A stretch of 15,348 nt of DNA from Synechococcaceae cyanobacterium (GTDB lineage Bacteria; Cyanobacteriota; Cyanobacteriia; PCC-6307; Cyanobiaceae): assembly GCA_947460085.1 (NCBI GenBank), contig CANHGA010000020.1, forward strand, positions 1 to 15,348, given 5' to 3'. The notes below the pieces were generated by a model, which was not told the DNA's origin, made no database searches, and saw only the letters and a list, made by a program, of their open reading frames with translations. The position numbers and the translations under genes are program-made. The first letter of the stretch is position 1. The number at the start of each line of letters is the position of its first letter. Of the stretch, positions 6,460-13,384 are shown piece after piece.

Positions 6460-7433
6460 GCCTTTGTCTCAACGGGGCTCTGGCCAAGCCGATAGTGCAG
6501 AAGGTGCGTCGCCAGCGTGCCCACAAGCCGCTGCCTGGCTTGCCGGGAGGTCCAGGCGAAATGGGGGGTGAGGATCAAATTCGGCACCTGTTTGAGGGGC
6601 TCCAGTTCGGCGCCAGGGGGTTCGATGTCCAGCACGTCGAGGGCGGCACCAGCAAGTGCTCCGGAGTGCAGGGCTTCCACCAAGGCCCCGGTCTCAATCA
6701 GGCCACCGCGGCCCATGTTGACCAACACCGCAGAGGGTTTCAGCCAGCCCAAGCGCTCCCGATTGATGAGCCGCTGGGTTTGGGGGGTGAGGGGAGCGTG
6801 CAGGCTCACCACATCAGCTGCCTTCAAGGCGGTTTCCAGGTCGTGCGGGCTGCTGCGGCTGGTGATGCTGTGAATCTCCATCCCAAAGGCTTTGCCAATG
6901 GCAGCAACCCCGCCTCCGATATCGCCTGCCCCGATCACGGTGAGGGTGCGGTTGGCTAACTCATCAAATTCGGGCTCCACCAGCGCAAAGACCGAACTGC
7001 GTTGCCAGCTGCCATCGCGCACCTGCTGGCGGCGGATGGTCAGATTGCAGGCCAATTCCAGGATGAGGGCCCAGGTCACCTGCACCACCGAAGCCTTGCT
7101 GTAGCGCCCGGCATTGTGGAGGCCAATGCCCAAGGCGCGGCAAGCGGCCTGATCCACCTGGTCGGTGCCGGTGCTGGCGGTGCAGACCAGGCGCAGCTTG
7201 GGCAGTTGCTGGAGCAGGTCAGCATCCAGTCGAATTTTGTTGGTGATCGCGATCTCGGCGTCGATCAACCGTTCAAGCCGGTGCTCGGGCTGGGTGCTGG
7301 GCCAGCAGGTGAGGAGGGCCTGCTCCTCCAGGGGAGAAAGATCCACCGGGCCCAGGCTCAGGGCATCGAGGAAGACGGCCCTGGGCTTTTCCGTGTTTTT
7401 GGATTGTCCAGTGGTGCTGGCTTGCTCGTTCAT
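6456..7433 (-). CDS. D-isomer-specific 2-hydroxyacid dehydrogenase (NAD(P)-dependent)
   Basis: 325 residues from the ATG at 7433; the frame reaches a TTG at 7451 without added conserved sequence. It has the two-domain fold of the family: a split catalytic domain with STGTDQVD, and a central Rossmann domain with GAGDIGG (168-174). The catalytic triad Arg242 (NMGRGG), Glu271 (DIEPP) and His291 (LTPHFAW) is in the expected order and complete. The substrate cannot be fixed from sequence; hydroxypyruvate/glycerate dehydrogenase-like activity is plausible in a photorespiring cyanobacterium. It is divergent from fur with about 50 bp between starts, and coupled to the downstream nuclease gene by ATGA. 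Confidence 0.93.
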   Translation of the reverse strand: MNEQASTTGQSKNTEKPRAVFLDALSLGPVDLSPLEEQALLTCWPSTQPEHRLERLIDAEIAITNKIRLDADLLQQLPKLRLVCTASTGTDQVDQAACRALGIGLHNAGRYSKASVVQVTWALILELACNLTIRRQQVRDGSWQRSSVFALVEPEFDELANRTLTVIGAGDIGGGVAAIGKAFGMEIHSITSRSSPHDLETALKAADVVSLHAPLTPQTQRLINRERLGWLKPSAVLVNMGRGGLIETGALVEALHSGALAGAALDVLDIEPPGAELEPLKQVPNLILTPHFAWTSRQARQRLVGTLATHLLHYRLGQSPVETKA

Positions 7434-7483
7434 GATGGCGCGCCTTCGCAATTGCCCCTATTGTTGAGAACCCGAGAGGTTGT

Positions 7484-7966
7484 GTGGTGGCTGCTCGAGC
7501 TTCAGCTGGTTTGCCACCCGCCCCTGGCAGCCATGGGCTGAAGACCAGTCTTCATGATCGCGGTCAGCGTTTAACCCCCCAGCGCCAGCGTGTCTTGGCC
7601 CTGTTTGAGCGGATTGGCGAAGGCAGTCACCTCGGTGCTGAGGAGGTGCACCAAAGGCTTTTGCGTGCCCAAGAGCGGGTGTCCCTCGCCACCGTGTACC
7701 GAACCCTCAGGCTTCTCAGTGGCATGGGCCTGCTCCAGGAGTTGGAACTCCCCGAGGGTGGCCGGCGCTTCGAGCTCGCCGGAGATGCCCACCGCGACCA
7801 CCATCATTTGGTGTGTGTGCGCTGCGGTCGCACCGAAGAATTCGAAAACGCTGATGTTTTGGAAGCCGGAACCCAGGCTGCTGCTGGTTTTGGCTTCCGG
7901 CTCGTGGAGTGTGTGCTGAATGTGCGTGCGCTGTGCCCCAGCTGCACCGCTGCCGAGACCGCCTAG
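7484..7966 (+). CDS. fur: Fur-family metalloregulator, FurA-like (probable iron regulator)
   Basis: 160 residues. The winged-helix DNA-binding domain contains LTPQRQRVL (30-38) and the recognition helix SLATVYRTLRLL (67-78). The dimerisation and metal domain has HRDHHHLVCVRCGRTEEFE, with His106-108 and the structural zinc pair Cys111/Cys114. A second pair, Cys151/Cys154 (CPSC), closes the protein. The ELPEGGRRFEL and HHHLVCVRC context resembles cyanobacterial FurA more than PerR/FurC or Zur, so iron responsiveness is the best guess. Both in-frame starts are GTG, at 7484 and 7487; a GAGAGG ribosome-binding site at 7474-7479 lies 7 nt from the second. No convincing Fur box is visible in the 50-bp divergent spacer. 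Confidence 0.9.
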   Translation: MVAARASAGLPPAPGSHGLKTSLHDRGQRLTPQRQRVLALFERIGEGSHLGAEEVHQRLLRAQERVSLATVYRTLRLLSGMGLLQELELPEGGRRFELAGDAHRDHHHLVCVRCGRTEEFENADVLEAGTQAAAGFGFRLVECVLNVRALCPSCTAAETA

Positions 7967-8106
7967 CGGTTGGGCTTGATGCGGACAGGGACCAACACGG
8001 GTTGCATCAGCCCACCACCACCGCCGTCGTCATCCGAATCGGCCGTCAGCCAGAACGCCAGGCCGAACAGAGCAACAACCCCGCTAAAGACCAGCAGTTC
8101 GACCAT
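7963..8106 (-). CDS. 47-residue single-span membrane microprotein
   Basis: An uninterrupted frame runs from the ATG at 8106 to the TAG at 7963-7965. It begins with a membrane helix (VELLVFSGVVALFGLAFWL, residues 2-20), followed by an acidic-glycine linker (DSDDDGGGGG) and a tail ending PVLVPVRIKPNR. Codon choice and the order helix, charged linker, basic tail look like real coding sequence rather than chance. The family is not recognised; it recalls small cyanobacterial photosynthetic or envelope-associated membrane peptides, but that is only an impression. Its stop interlocks with the fur stop (CTAG). It lies 90 bp downstream of cobW on the same strand and could be cotranscribed with it. Confidence 0.68.
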   Translation of the reverse strand: MVELLVFSGVVALFGLAFWLTADSDDDGGGGGLMQPVLVPVRIKPNR

Positions 8107-8196
8107 GGGTTCTCTATGACTCGACATACGCTAGCGGCCCCAGCCAGGGCTGATGTAGCAAAAGCGGCGGTTTCCCCGACCTAGCCAGGTTGGGCC

Positions 8197-9363
8197 TTAG
8201 CCAAAGCCCTTGCCGGAATCCTTGGCGACACAGGCCTGGAGTTGTTTGCGAAGTTTGGCGTGGTCCAGGTTCTTGCCAATCAGCACGATCTGGTTCTTGC
8301 GTTCGCTGCTCGGCCATTCCGAGTCGTCGATGGAGAAGCGCTTGCCGGCCAGGTGGAACACGTGGCGGCGCTCGCTTTCGTTGAACCAGAGAATTCCTTT
8401 GGCTCGGAACACCGAAGCGGGCACCAGGTTGTCGAGAAAGTTCTGGAATTTGCGCAGGGCAAAGGGGCCTTCGGCCGCAAACGACAGCGACGTAAACCCT
8501 TCAATGGCGAGGTGATCAGGCGCTTGGTGGTCTGAGTGATCGTGATTGTGGGAGTGGCCGTGATCATGGGAATGGGCGTGATCGTGGGCATGACTGTGGC
8601 CGTGTTCATGGCTATGCCCGTGATCGTGCCCGTGATCGTCGTGTTCGCAGTGGCCATGGTCGTGGTCGCAATTCTCATGGCTCTGTTGGGCCACGACTTT
8701 GTCGCTTTCGAACAACCCCACGCTCAGCAATAGGGGTAAGGGAACCTCCCCTTTCACGGCTCGCAAAATCCGGGCATCGGTTTTGATCGTGCGCAGCTGG
8801 TCTTCTAGGGCTGCCAGGCGCTCTTCCGCAACGAGATCGCATTTGTTGAGGAGCAGGATGTCGCTGTAGACGATCTGGGCCCGGGCCACCTCGCCCTCCA
8901 GCAGCTCATCGCTGAAGTTTTCGGCATCAACCAGGGTGATGATCAAATCCAGGCGGGTTTGGTCGCGCAGATCGCTGCCGAGGAAGGTCATGGCCACCGG
9001 TAGGGGATCGGCCAATCCCGTGGTTTCCACCACGAGGTAGTCGACGGGCTCTGGGCGATCGAGGATCCGATAGACGGCCTCTAGCAATTCCCCATTGATC
9101 GAGCAGCAGATGCAACCGTTGCTCAGCTCCACCATGTCCTCGCCGGTGGCGACCACCAGGTCGTTGTCGATGCCGATTTCGCCAAATTCATTCACCAGAA
9201 CGGCCGTCTTGACCCCGTTCTGATTGCTGAGGATGTGGTTCAGCAGGGTGGTTTTACCGGCCCCTAAAAAGCCGGTGAGGATGGTCACCGGTAGCCCGCT
9301 GGGGGCCTGGTCCATCGCAACCGTGGCGATGGAGCCGGTTTGGTTTTCAGTGCTCTTGCTCAT
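8197..9363 (-). CDS. COG0523/CobW-type G3E GTPase with histidine-rich loop, putative zinc metallochaperone
   Basis: 388 residues. The GTPase domain has the Walker A motif GFLGAGKTT (31-39), the metal-binding GCICC (83-87), ETTGLADP (113-120) and NKCD (173-176). A histidine-rich segment at 229-284 holds 24 histidines, mostly as alternating HDHGHSH repeats, between the GTPase domain and the C-terminal CobW_C domain (GFTSLSFAAEGPF...). COG0523 members of the ZNG1/ZigA type deliver zinc to client proteins under zinc limitation, while others serve cobalamin or nitrile hydratase. The neighbourhood here (porin, zur, znuABC) argues for zinc. It lies 60 bp downstream of the porin on the same strand; I see no Zur box in that gap, so expression may come from read-through. 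Confidence 0.9.
   Translation of the reverse strand: MSKSTENQTGSIATVAMDQAPSGLPVTILTGFLGAGKTTLLNHILSNQNGVKTAVLVNEFGEIGIDNDLVVATGEDMVELSNGCICCSINGELLEAVYRILDRPEPVDYLVVETTGLADPLPVAMTFLGSDLRDQTRLDLIITLVDAENFSDELLEGEVARAQIVYSDILLLNKCDLVAEERLAALEDQLRTIKTDARILRAVKGEVPLPLLLSVGLFESDKVVAQQSHENCDHDHGHCEHDDHGHDHGHSHEHGHSHAHDHAHSHDHGHSHNHDHSDHQAPDHLAIEGFTSLSFAAEGPFALRKFQNFLDNLVPASVFRAKGILWFNESERRHVFHLAGKRFSIDDSEWPSSERKNQIVLIGKNLDHAKLRKQLQACVAKDSGKGFG
8512..8679 (-). repeat. Low-complexity histidine-repeat coding region in the CobW GTPase
   Basis: This in-frame low-complexity tract of CAC/CAT, GAC/GAT and GGC codons encodes the 24-histidine loop. The six-base periodicity (His-Asp or His-Gly pairs) makes it prone to slippage and length variation between strains. 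Read on the other strand it creates a spurious Val/Ile/Met-rich open frame. Confidence 0.85.
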
Positions 9364-9423
9364 CGGTCACTGAACTGGAATGGGGCCAGCCTAGGAATTG
9401 ATGGTGGGCGGGACTTGGTGGGG

Positions 9424-10917
9424 CTAGAAGCGGAAGCTGGTTTTCACCAGGGCGCCGAACTGATTACCCCCGCCTTCAATCCCCTGGAGACTCCCCTGGG
9501 GATTGTTCAAGTAGAAGACCGCGGGGGTCACGGAGATGGCATCGCTGAGCTGCCACTGGTACCACCACTCCCAGGCCCACACTCCGGATTCATCCGGGGC
9601 GCCATTGCGGGTGGCAGTGGCAAAGCTGGGTTGCCCCAAGCCCATGCCAAAGCTGTTGCCCTTGGCCAGAACATCGCTCCACTGCAGCCCCACCATCCAC
9701 GACTGGCTGGTGCTTAGGTCTCCGCCGGAACTGCTGTTGATGCCATAGCCCGCGCTGATCGAGGGCAGCCAGCCGCTCTTTGACGGCTGCCAGAAACCGC
9801 TAATGGCAAAGGCGTTGGTGTTCACGCCCGCCTCTTCGATTTGCGTGGTGATGAAGGGGGTGGCGCCTGGTACAGCCACACCGGCCTGGACATAGGAATA
9901 GAGGGCGGCAAGGCCCCAGTTCTCCTTGCCATAGCCCAGTTGAACGGTGCTGGTGCCGGCGGAACCACTGGTGAAAAGCCCCGTGCTGGAATCGGCAGCG
10001 TTGGCGGCCACGTAGTTGGCAGTCACGCTCCAGCCACTGCTGTCTTGCCACCAGAGGCCAAAACCGGGGCCCAGATTTTTGTTGTAGGCCGTCGGTGCTC
10101 CGTTCAGGGTGAGCACGTTGAGGATCGTGTCGCTGGGATAGGCGCTGGGCCAAAGGGCGAGCATGTCTTCCTGGCCCACCCGGGCACCGAGGGTGGCGGT
10201 GAACTGCTTGCCAATCGGGAACTGGTAGTAGAGCTTGTCGATGCCCATGACATCGGGTCCGCCTTCCTCCTGGAAGGCGATCTCCAGGGTTGAGAGACCA
10301 TTGCCAAAGGCATTGGTGTTGCTATCAAAGTTGCCAGCGCGCAGCACGGTGCGCAGCAGGTCTTTGCCTGTGAAGCTGGTATCCAGGTTCAGCTGCAGGT
10401 CGTAGTTGAACGACACCTGGGAGCCGGCGGGATTGTTGCTGACTCCGCCCACCACCATGGTTGCCAGACCCGAAAGCTTGGTGGTGGTGGAAAACTGGTT
10501 GGCTTCCAGGGCACCCACGCGGGCATCGAGGCCATCGACCCGGCCCTTGAGCAGGGCGAGCTCCCGCTGAAACTCAGCCAACAGCTTCTTGAGCTCATCG
10601 GTGGTTTCGGTGACCCGGTCGAGGCAGGCATTGAGCAGGGCCGCCGCTTCAAAGCGGGAGATGGCGCGGCCCCCTTTGAAGCTGCCGTTGGGATAGCCGG
10701 CCACACAGCCGTAGCGCTCGATCAAATTCGAAAGTGCTTGGTAAGCCCAGTCGGTGGGCTTGACATCAGCAAACTGGCTGATGCTGGTGACCTGCTCATT
10801 GGCCAGGGCGTAGCGGTTGACGCCGGAAAGGTTGAGGTCGGCGGCGTGGGAAGCAACCGGAGTGGCCAGGGGCGTGAGCAGGGCGACGACGGAGAGGTTG
10901 AGGCGTTGGCGAAGCAT
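9424..10917 (-). CDS. SLH-domain OprB-type outer-membrane porin, probably zinc-regulated
   Basis: 497 residues from the ATG at 10917; the frame opens 20 codons earlier at 10977, but only from 10917 does the protein start with a normal signal peptide (RQRLNLSVVALLTPLATPVASHA, cleavage near 25). An SLH domain (46-101: FADVKPTDWAYQALSNLIERYG, YPNGSFKGGRAISRFEAAALL) would bind peptidoglycan-linked polymer. A coiled coil follows (about 103-140), then an OprB-family beta-barrel (141-497) ending KTSFRF with the C-terminal Phe typical of outer-membrane proteins. This is the standard cyanobacterial porin layout. A Zur-type palindrome 76 bp upstream of the start indicates zinc control, suggesting passage of zinc or a zinc complex; the actual substrate cannot be read from sequence. 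Confidence 0.93.
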   Translation of the reverse strand: MLRQRLNLSVVALLTPLATPVASHAADLNLSGVNRYALANEQVTSISQFADVKPTDWAYQALSNLIERYGCVAGYPNGSFKGGRAISRFEAAALLNACLDRVTETTDELKKLLAEFQRELALLKGRVDGLDARVGALEANQFSTTTKLSGLATMVVGGVSNNPAGSQVSFNYDLQLNLDTSFTGKDLLRTVLRAGNFDSNTNAFGNGLSTLEIAFQEEGGPDVMGIDKLYYQFPIGKQFTATLGARVGQEDMLALWPSAYPSDTILNVLTLNGAPTAYNKNLGPGFGLWWQDSSGWSVTANYVAANAADSSTGLFTSGSAGTSTVQLGYGKENWGLAALYSYVQAGVAVPGATPFITTQIEEAGVNTNAFAISGFWQPSKSGWLPSISAGYGINSSSGGDLSTSQSWMVGLQWSDVLAKGNSFGMGLGQPSFATATRNGAPDESGVWAWEWWYQWQLSDAISVTPAVFYLNNPQGSLQGIEGGGNQFGALVKTSFRF

Positions 10918-10992
10918 GGACAAGGTCAACGACACGGGAAAGGGGACGGGCGTATGCAGCAGGAAGCCAGCGCTCACCCAGTAACTCGGGAA

Positions 10993-11007
10993 TGATAATG
11001 GTTCTCA
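10993..11007. promoter_or_regulatory. Zur-type operator upstream of the porin
   Basis: TGATAATGGTTCTCA (plus strand) is a 7-1-7 imperfect palindrome. Its left half TGATAAT and the reverse complement of its right half, TGAGAAC, agree at 5 of 7 positions. It fits the cyanobacterial Zur box TGATAATnATTATCA as remembered. It lies 76 bp upstream of the porin ATG and about 100 bp beyond the zur stop. On the porin strand it contains a -10-like TATCAT, so bound Zur would block RNA polymerase. Confidence 0.75.
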
Positions 11008-11105
11008 CGAGTGGTGTTTGCTGGTTGGGTCACTTGCTCTGCTGAACGCATCGCTGAGTCGATCCAGGATCTGGGTCTGGTCGGGTCTCCTGATGGGCTG
11101 GCTGG

Positions 11106-11513
11106 TCAGCCCTGGTCCTGGCGGCCTTGGCAGTCCGCGCAGAGGCCGAAGAACTCCAGGGTGTGGAAGAGCAGCTGGAACCCCCCGATCTGTTCGGGGC
11201 TTAGGTGGGCATCGTGGATGGGGCAGGCGGTTAGGGGCTGGGTGCGGCCGCAGTCGACGCAGGTGAGATGGTGTTCGTCGCGCTCGGTTGGGGCAAAAAG
11301 GGCTTCGCCGCTGGGGAGGTGGCGGCAGCGCACCAGGCCTTGCTGTTGCAGTTGGCGGAGGTGGCGGTAGACGGTGGCCAGGCCCATGGCCAGGGGTGTG
11401 CCCCGCAGTCGGGCGTGCAGGTCTTGGCCGGAAAGTTCCTGGCCGGCCAGCACCAGCTGCTCGAGGAGCTGGTGCTGTTTGGGCAATAGCTCGAGGGACG
11501 GTTGCTCCCCCAT
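11106..11513 (-). CDS. zur: Zur, zinc-responsive Fur-family repressor
   Basis: 135 residues, short for the Fur family but complete. The winged helix includes LSGQDLHARLR and the recognition helix LATVYRHLRQLQQQG (45-59). The metal domain has EHHLTCVDCGRTQ (His81, His82, Cys85, Cys88), Cys97, His100/His103, and FHTLEFFGLCADC (His117, Cys125, Cys128). The HTLEF-GLC-xC ending and divergence from znuABC identify Zur. The ATG at 11513 is chosen because AGGA lies 8 nt upstream and the conserved fold starts just after it; the frame continues to 11756, but that extension runs through the operator and antisense to znuA. Zur probably represses itself and znuABC from the shared operator. Confidence 0.93.
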   Translation of the reverse strand: MGEQPSLELLPKQHQLLEQLVLAGQELSGQDLHARLRGTPLAMGLATVYRHLRQLQQQGLVRCRHLPSGEALFAPTERDEHHLTCVDCGRTQPLTACPIHDAHLSPEQIGGFQLLFHTLEFFGLCADCQGRQDQG

Positions 11514-11586
11514 GGGGGAAATCCTATGGAGTGGCAGGAGCCGCCGAGGGGTCAGGGGGGGGCGGGGATGGAGCTCGACACAAGAG

Positions 11587-11601
11587 TGAGTATCATTCTC
11601 A
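11587..11601. promoter_or_regulatory. Zur operator shared by zur and znuA
   Basis: TGAGTATCATTCTCA is a 7-1-7 palindrome; TGAGTAT and the reverse complement of ATTCTCA, TGAGAAT, agree at 6 of 7 positions. It lies in the spacer between the divergent zur and znuA genes, 73 bp from the zur ATG. On the zur strand it contains the -10-like GATACT and on the znuA strand TATCAT, with a -35-like TCGACA at 11575-11580 whose spacing is not ideal. Binding would repress both directions. Confidence 0.83.
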
Positions 11602-11611
11602 TTCTGTCTCG

Positions 11612-12604
11612 GTGGTCGCCGTATCCCCGACAGTCCACCCGATCGGTCGCCCGGGCAAGCTGCGTGGGGTAATGGCCATGGCCTGCGGCCTGCTGGGCGC
11701 ATCGTTTCTGGCCGCCTGCGGTGGCTTGGGGCCCAAGGCCCAACCGGATCGCCCACTCCAGGTGGTCACGACCATCCTGCCGATTACGGAGTTCACCAAG
11801 GCGGTGGCGGGCAGCTGCGCCAAGGTTCAGCCCCTCATTCCCGCCAATCGGGGCCCCCACGATTTCCAGGCCACCCCAAGCGATCTGGTGCTGGTGAGTA
11901 AGGCCGATGTGCTCGTCAAGAATGGCCTGGGCCTGGAGACCTTTCTCGACAAACTGATCGCCAGTGCTGACAACCCCAATCTGAAAGTGATTGATTCCAG
12001 TCGGGGGGTTGCCACCCTGGGGAATCCCGAAGCGGAGCTAGGTCATGACCACGACCATGACCATGGCTCCGTCAACCCCCACATTTGGCTGGATCCGGTG
12101 CTGGCCGAGCAGCAGGTGAACACCATTCGGGATGGTCTGATCGCGGCAAAACCCGCCTGCAAGTCCCAGTTCATGGCCAACGCCGCCGCCTTTACGGCCC
12201 AGCTCCGCATTCTCGACACCGAATTGGCAGCCCAGTTCAAGCCGTTCTATGGAAAGACCTTTGTGGTCTTCCACGATTTCCATGCCTACTTCGCCAAGCG
12301 CTATGGCCTGAAGGGCACCTTCGTGGTGGATGTGCCAGAAGAGAACCCCACCCCCGATGACCTCAAGCGGGTGGCCAGTACGGCGCAGAAAAGCCAGCTC
12401 AAGGCCCTGTTGACCGAACCCCAGGAAGGGGCAGGGCCCTTCGAGGCGCTGGCCAAGGACCTCGGGGTCAAGGTGGGGGAATTTGATTCGATGGAGACCG
12501 GACCTGAAATGGCCCAACAGCCCGCCTCTTACTTTCTGGTGATGCGCCGCAATGCCAAGGCCCTCGTCAACGCCTTCGGGGGCAGAACCCTGGGCGCTGG
12601 GTAG
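11612..12604 (+). CDS. znuA: ZnuA, periplasmic zinc-binding lipoprotein of the ZnuABC importer
   Basis: 330 residues from the GTG at 11612. The N-terminus has a basic stretch (GRPGKLRG), a hydrophobic core and a lipobox LAAC, so it is a lipid-anchored substrate-binding protein. Cluster A-I zinc ligands are visible: His83 in GPHDFQATPSD, His157 in NPHIWLDP and His221 in FHDFHAYFAKRYGLKG. A short metal-capture loop, HDHDHDH, spans 145-151, much shorter than in many ZnuA proteins. The start is uncertain: the ATG at 11672 would leave the signal without positive charges, whereas the GTG at 11612 supplies them but lies only 10 bp after the Zur box. Nine bases separate it from znuC. Confidence 0.93.
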   Translation: MVAVSPTVHPIGRPGKLRGVMAMACGLLGASFLAACGGLGPKAQPDRPLQVVTTILPITEFTKAVAGSCAKVQPLIPANRGPHDFQATPSDLVLVSKADVLVKNGLGLETFLDKLIASADNPNLKVIDSSRGVATLGNPEAELGHDHDHDHGSVNPHIWLDPVLAEQQVNTIRDGLIAAKPACKSQFMANAAAFTAQLRILDTELAAQFKPFYGKTFVVFHDFHAYFAKRYGLKGTFVVDVPEENPTPDDLKRVASTAQKSQLKALLTEPQEGAGPFEALAKDLGVKVGEFDSMETGPEMAQQPASYFLVMRRNAKALVNAFGGRTLGAG

Positions 12605-12613
12605 GCTGCAGCC

Positions 12614-13384
12614 ATGGTGGAAATGGTTCTCGATGTCAGCGGGCTGACGGTGCGGCGTGATGCCGTCATCGCCGTAGACAACGTGAGTTTTTCCCTGGAA
12701 TCGGAAACCGACACGGCCCTTGTGGGGCCCAACGGCGCCGGTAAGAGCACCCTGGTCCAGGCCCTCCTGGGGATCCTTCCCCCCTCGGCCGGTTCGATCA
12801 GGGTGCTCGGCCACGCCATGGGGCCCCAGGGCCAGCTGCCCCGCTCCGTCCGCGAGCAGGTGGCCTACGTGCCCCAGTCGTTCGCGGTGCGGAACCGTTG
12901 CCCCCTCACCGTGGGCGATTTTGTTGGCCTGGGCTGGGATCCACCGGGCCTGAGACTGCCCTGGACGGGAGGCGAGCGGCGCCGAAGCGCCGTGGCCCAT
13001 GCCCTGCGCCAAACCCATGCCACCAACCTGGCCGATCGCCTGATCAGCGATCTCTCCGGCGGCCAAACCAAAAGGGTTCTGCTGGCCTTCTGCCTGGTAA
13101 GGCCCCGGCGGCTTCTCGTGCTCGACGAGGCCCAGGCCGGTCTCGACAGCCAATCCGCAGAACAGTTCTACGACCTGCTGTTTGAGCTGCGCCGCTCCGA
13201 GGGCTGGACGATCCTTCAGATCTCCCATGACCTGGACATGGTGCGTCGCACCAGCGACCGGGTGCTCTGCCTCAACCGCAGCCTCCGCTGCTCCGGGCCG
13301 CCCGACCATGCCCTCAGCGCCGCCCAGTTGGAGGAGGTCTATGGCCGTGGCTTTGTGCCCTATTACCACCGCCACGCCCCATGA
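12614..13384 (+). CDS. znuC: ZnuC, ATPase subunit of the zinc ABC importer
   Basis: 256 residues, normal for the family. Motifs are complete: Walker A GPNGAGKST (38-46), Q-loop Gln88 (YVPQS), signature LSGGQ (147-151), Walker B LLVLDE (167-172, Asp171 and Glu172) and switch His205 (QISHDLD). The D-loop neighbourhood reads AQAGLD instead of the more usual PTAGLD/PFAGVD. The product couples ATP hydrolysis at the inner face of the cytoplasmic membrane to zinc import through ZnuB. The stop overlaps the znuB start (ATGA), indicating translational coupling. Confidence 0.94.
   Translation: MVEMVLDVSGLTVRRDAVIAVDNVSFSLESETDTALVGPNGAGKSTLVQALLGILPPSAGSIRVLGHAMGPQGQLPRSVREQVAYVPQSFAVRNRCPLTVGDFVGLGWDPPGLRLPWTGGERRRSAVAHALRQTHATNLADRLISDLSGGQTKRVLLAFCLVRPRRLLVLDEAQAGLDSQSAEQFYDLLFELRRSEGWTILQISHDLDMVRRTSDRVLCLNRSLRCSGPPDHALSAAQLEEVYGRGFVPYYHRHAP

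Noticed and set aside
8136..8153. CAGCC-AG-GGCTG inverted repeat as a terminator or operator upstream of the microprotein
   Set aside because: The loop is only 2 nt and no T run follows on either strand, so it is not a convincing terminator.
8671..8677. ATTCTCA half-site inside cobW considered as a Zur box
   Set aside because: The opposite half (TGGTCGC) does not match, and the bases are explained by the coding of SHENCD.
8536..8733. Plus-strand open frame rich in Val, Ile, Met and Gly resembling a membrane peptide
   Set aside because: It is the antisense reading of the CobW histidine repeat; the pattern is forced by the HDHG codons on the other strand.
9364..9423. Search for a separate Zur operator in front of cobW
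   Set aside because: No 7-1-7 palindrome or TGATAAT-like half pair is visible in the 60-bp gap.
11288..11611. N-terminal extension of the znuA frame
   Set aside because: It runs antisense through zur and across the Zur operator and is Gly/Ala/Arg low-complexity; the lipoprotein signal starts after it.
11514..11756. N-terminal extension of the zur frame
   Set aside because: It would cross the operator and overlap znuA; the Fur fold and a ribosome-binding site fit the ATG at 11513.
12038..13375. Long minus-strand open frame (445 codons) opposite znuA and znuC
   Set aside because: It lies antisense to two genes with complete ZnuA and ZnuC motifs, has no recognisable domain, and long antisense frames are common in GC-rich DNA.
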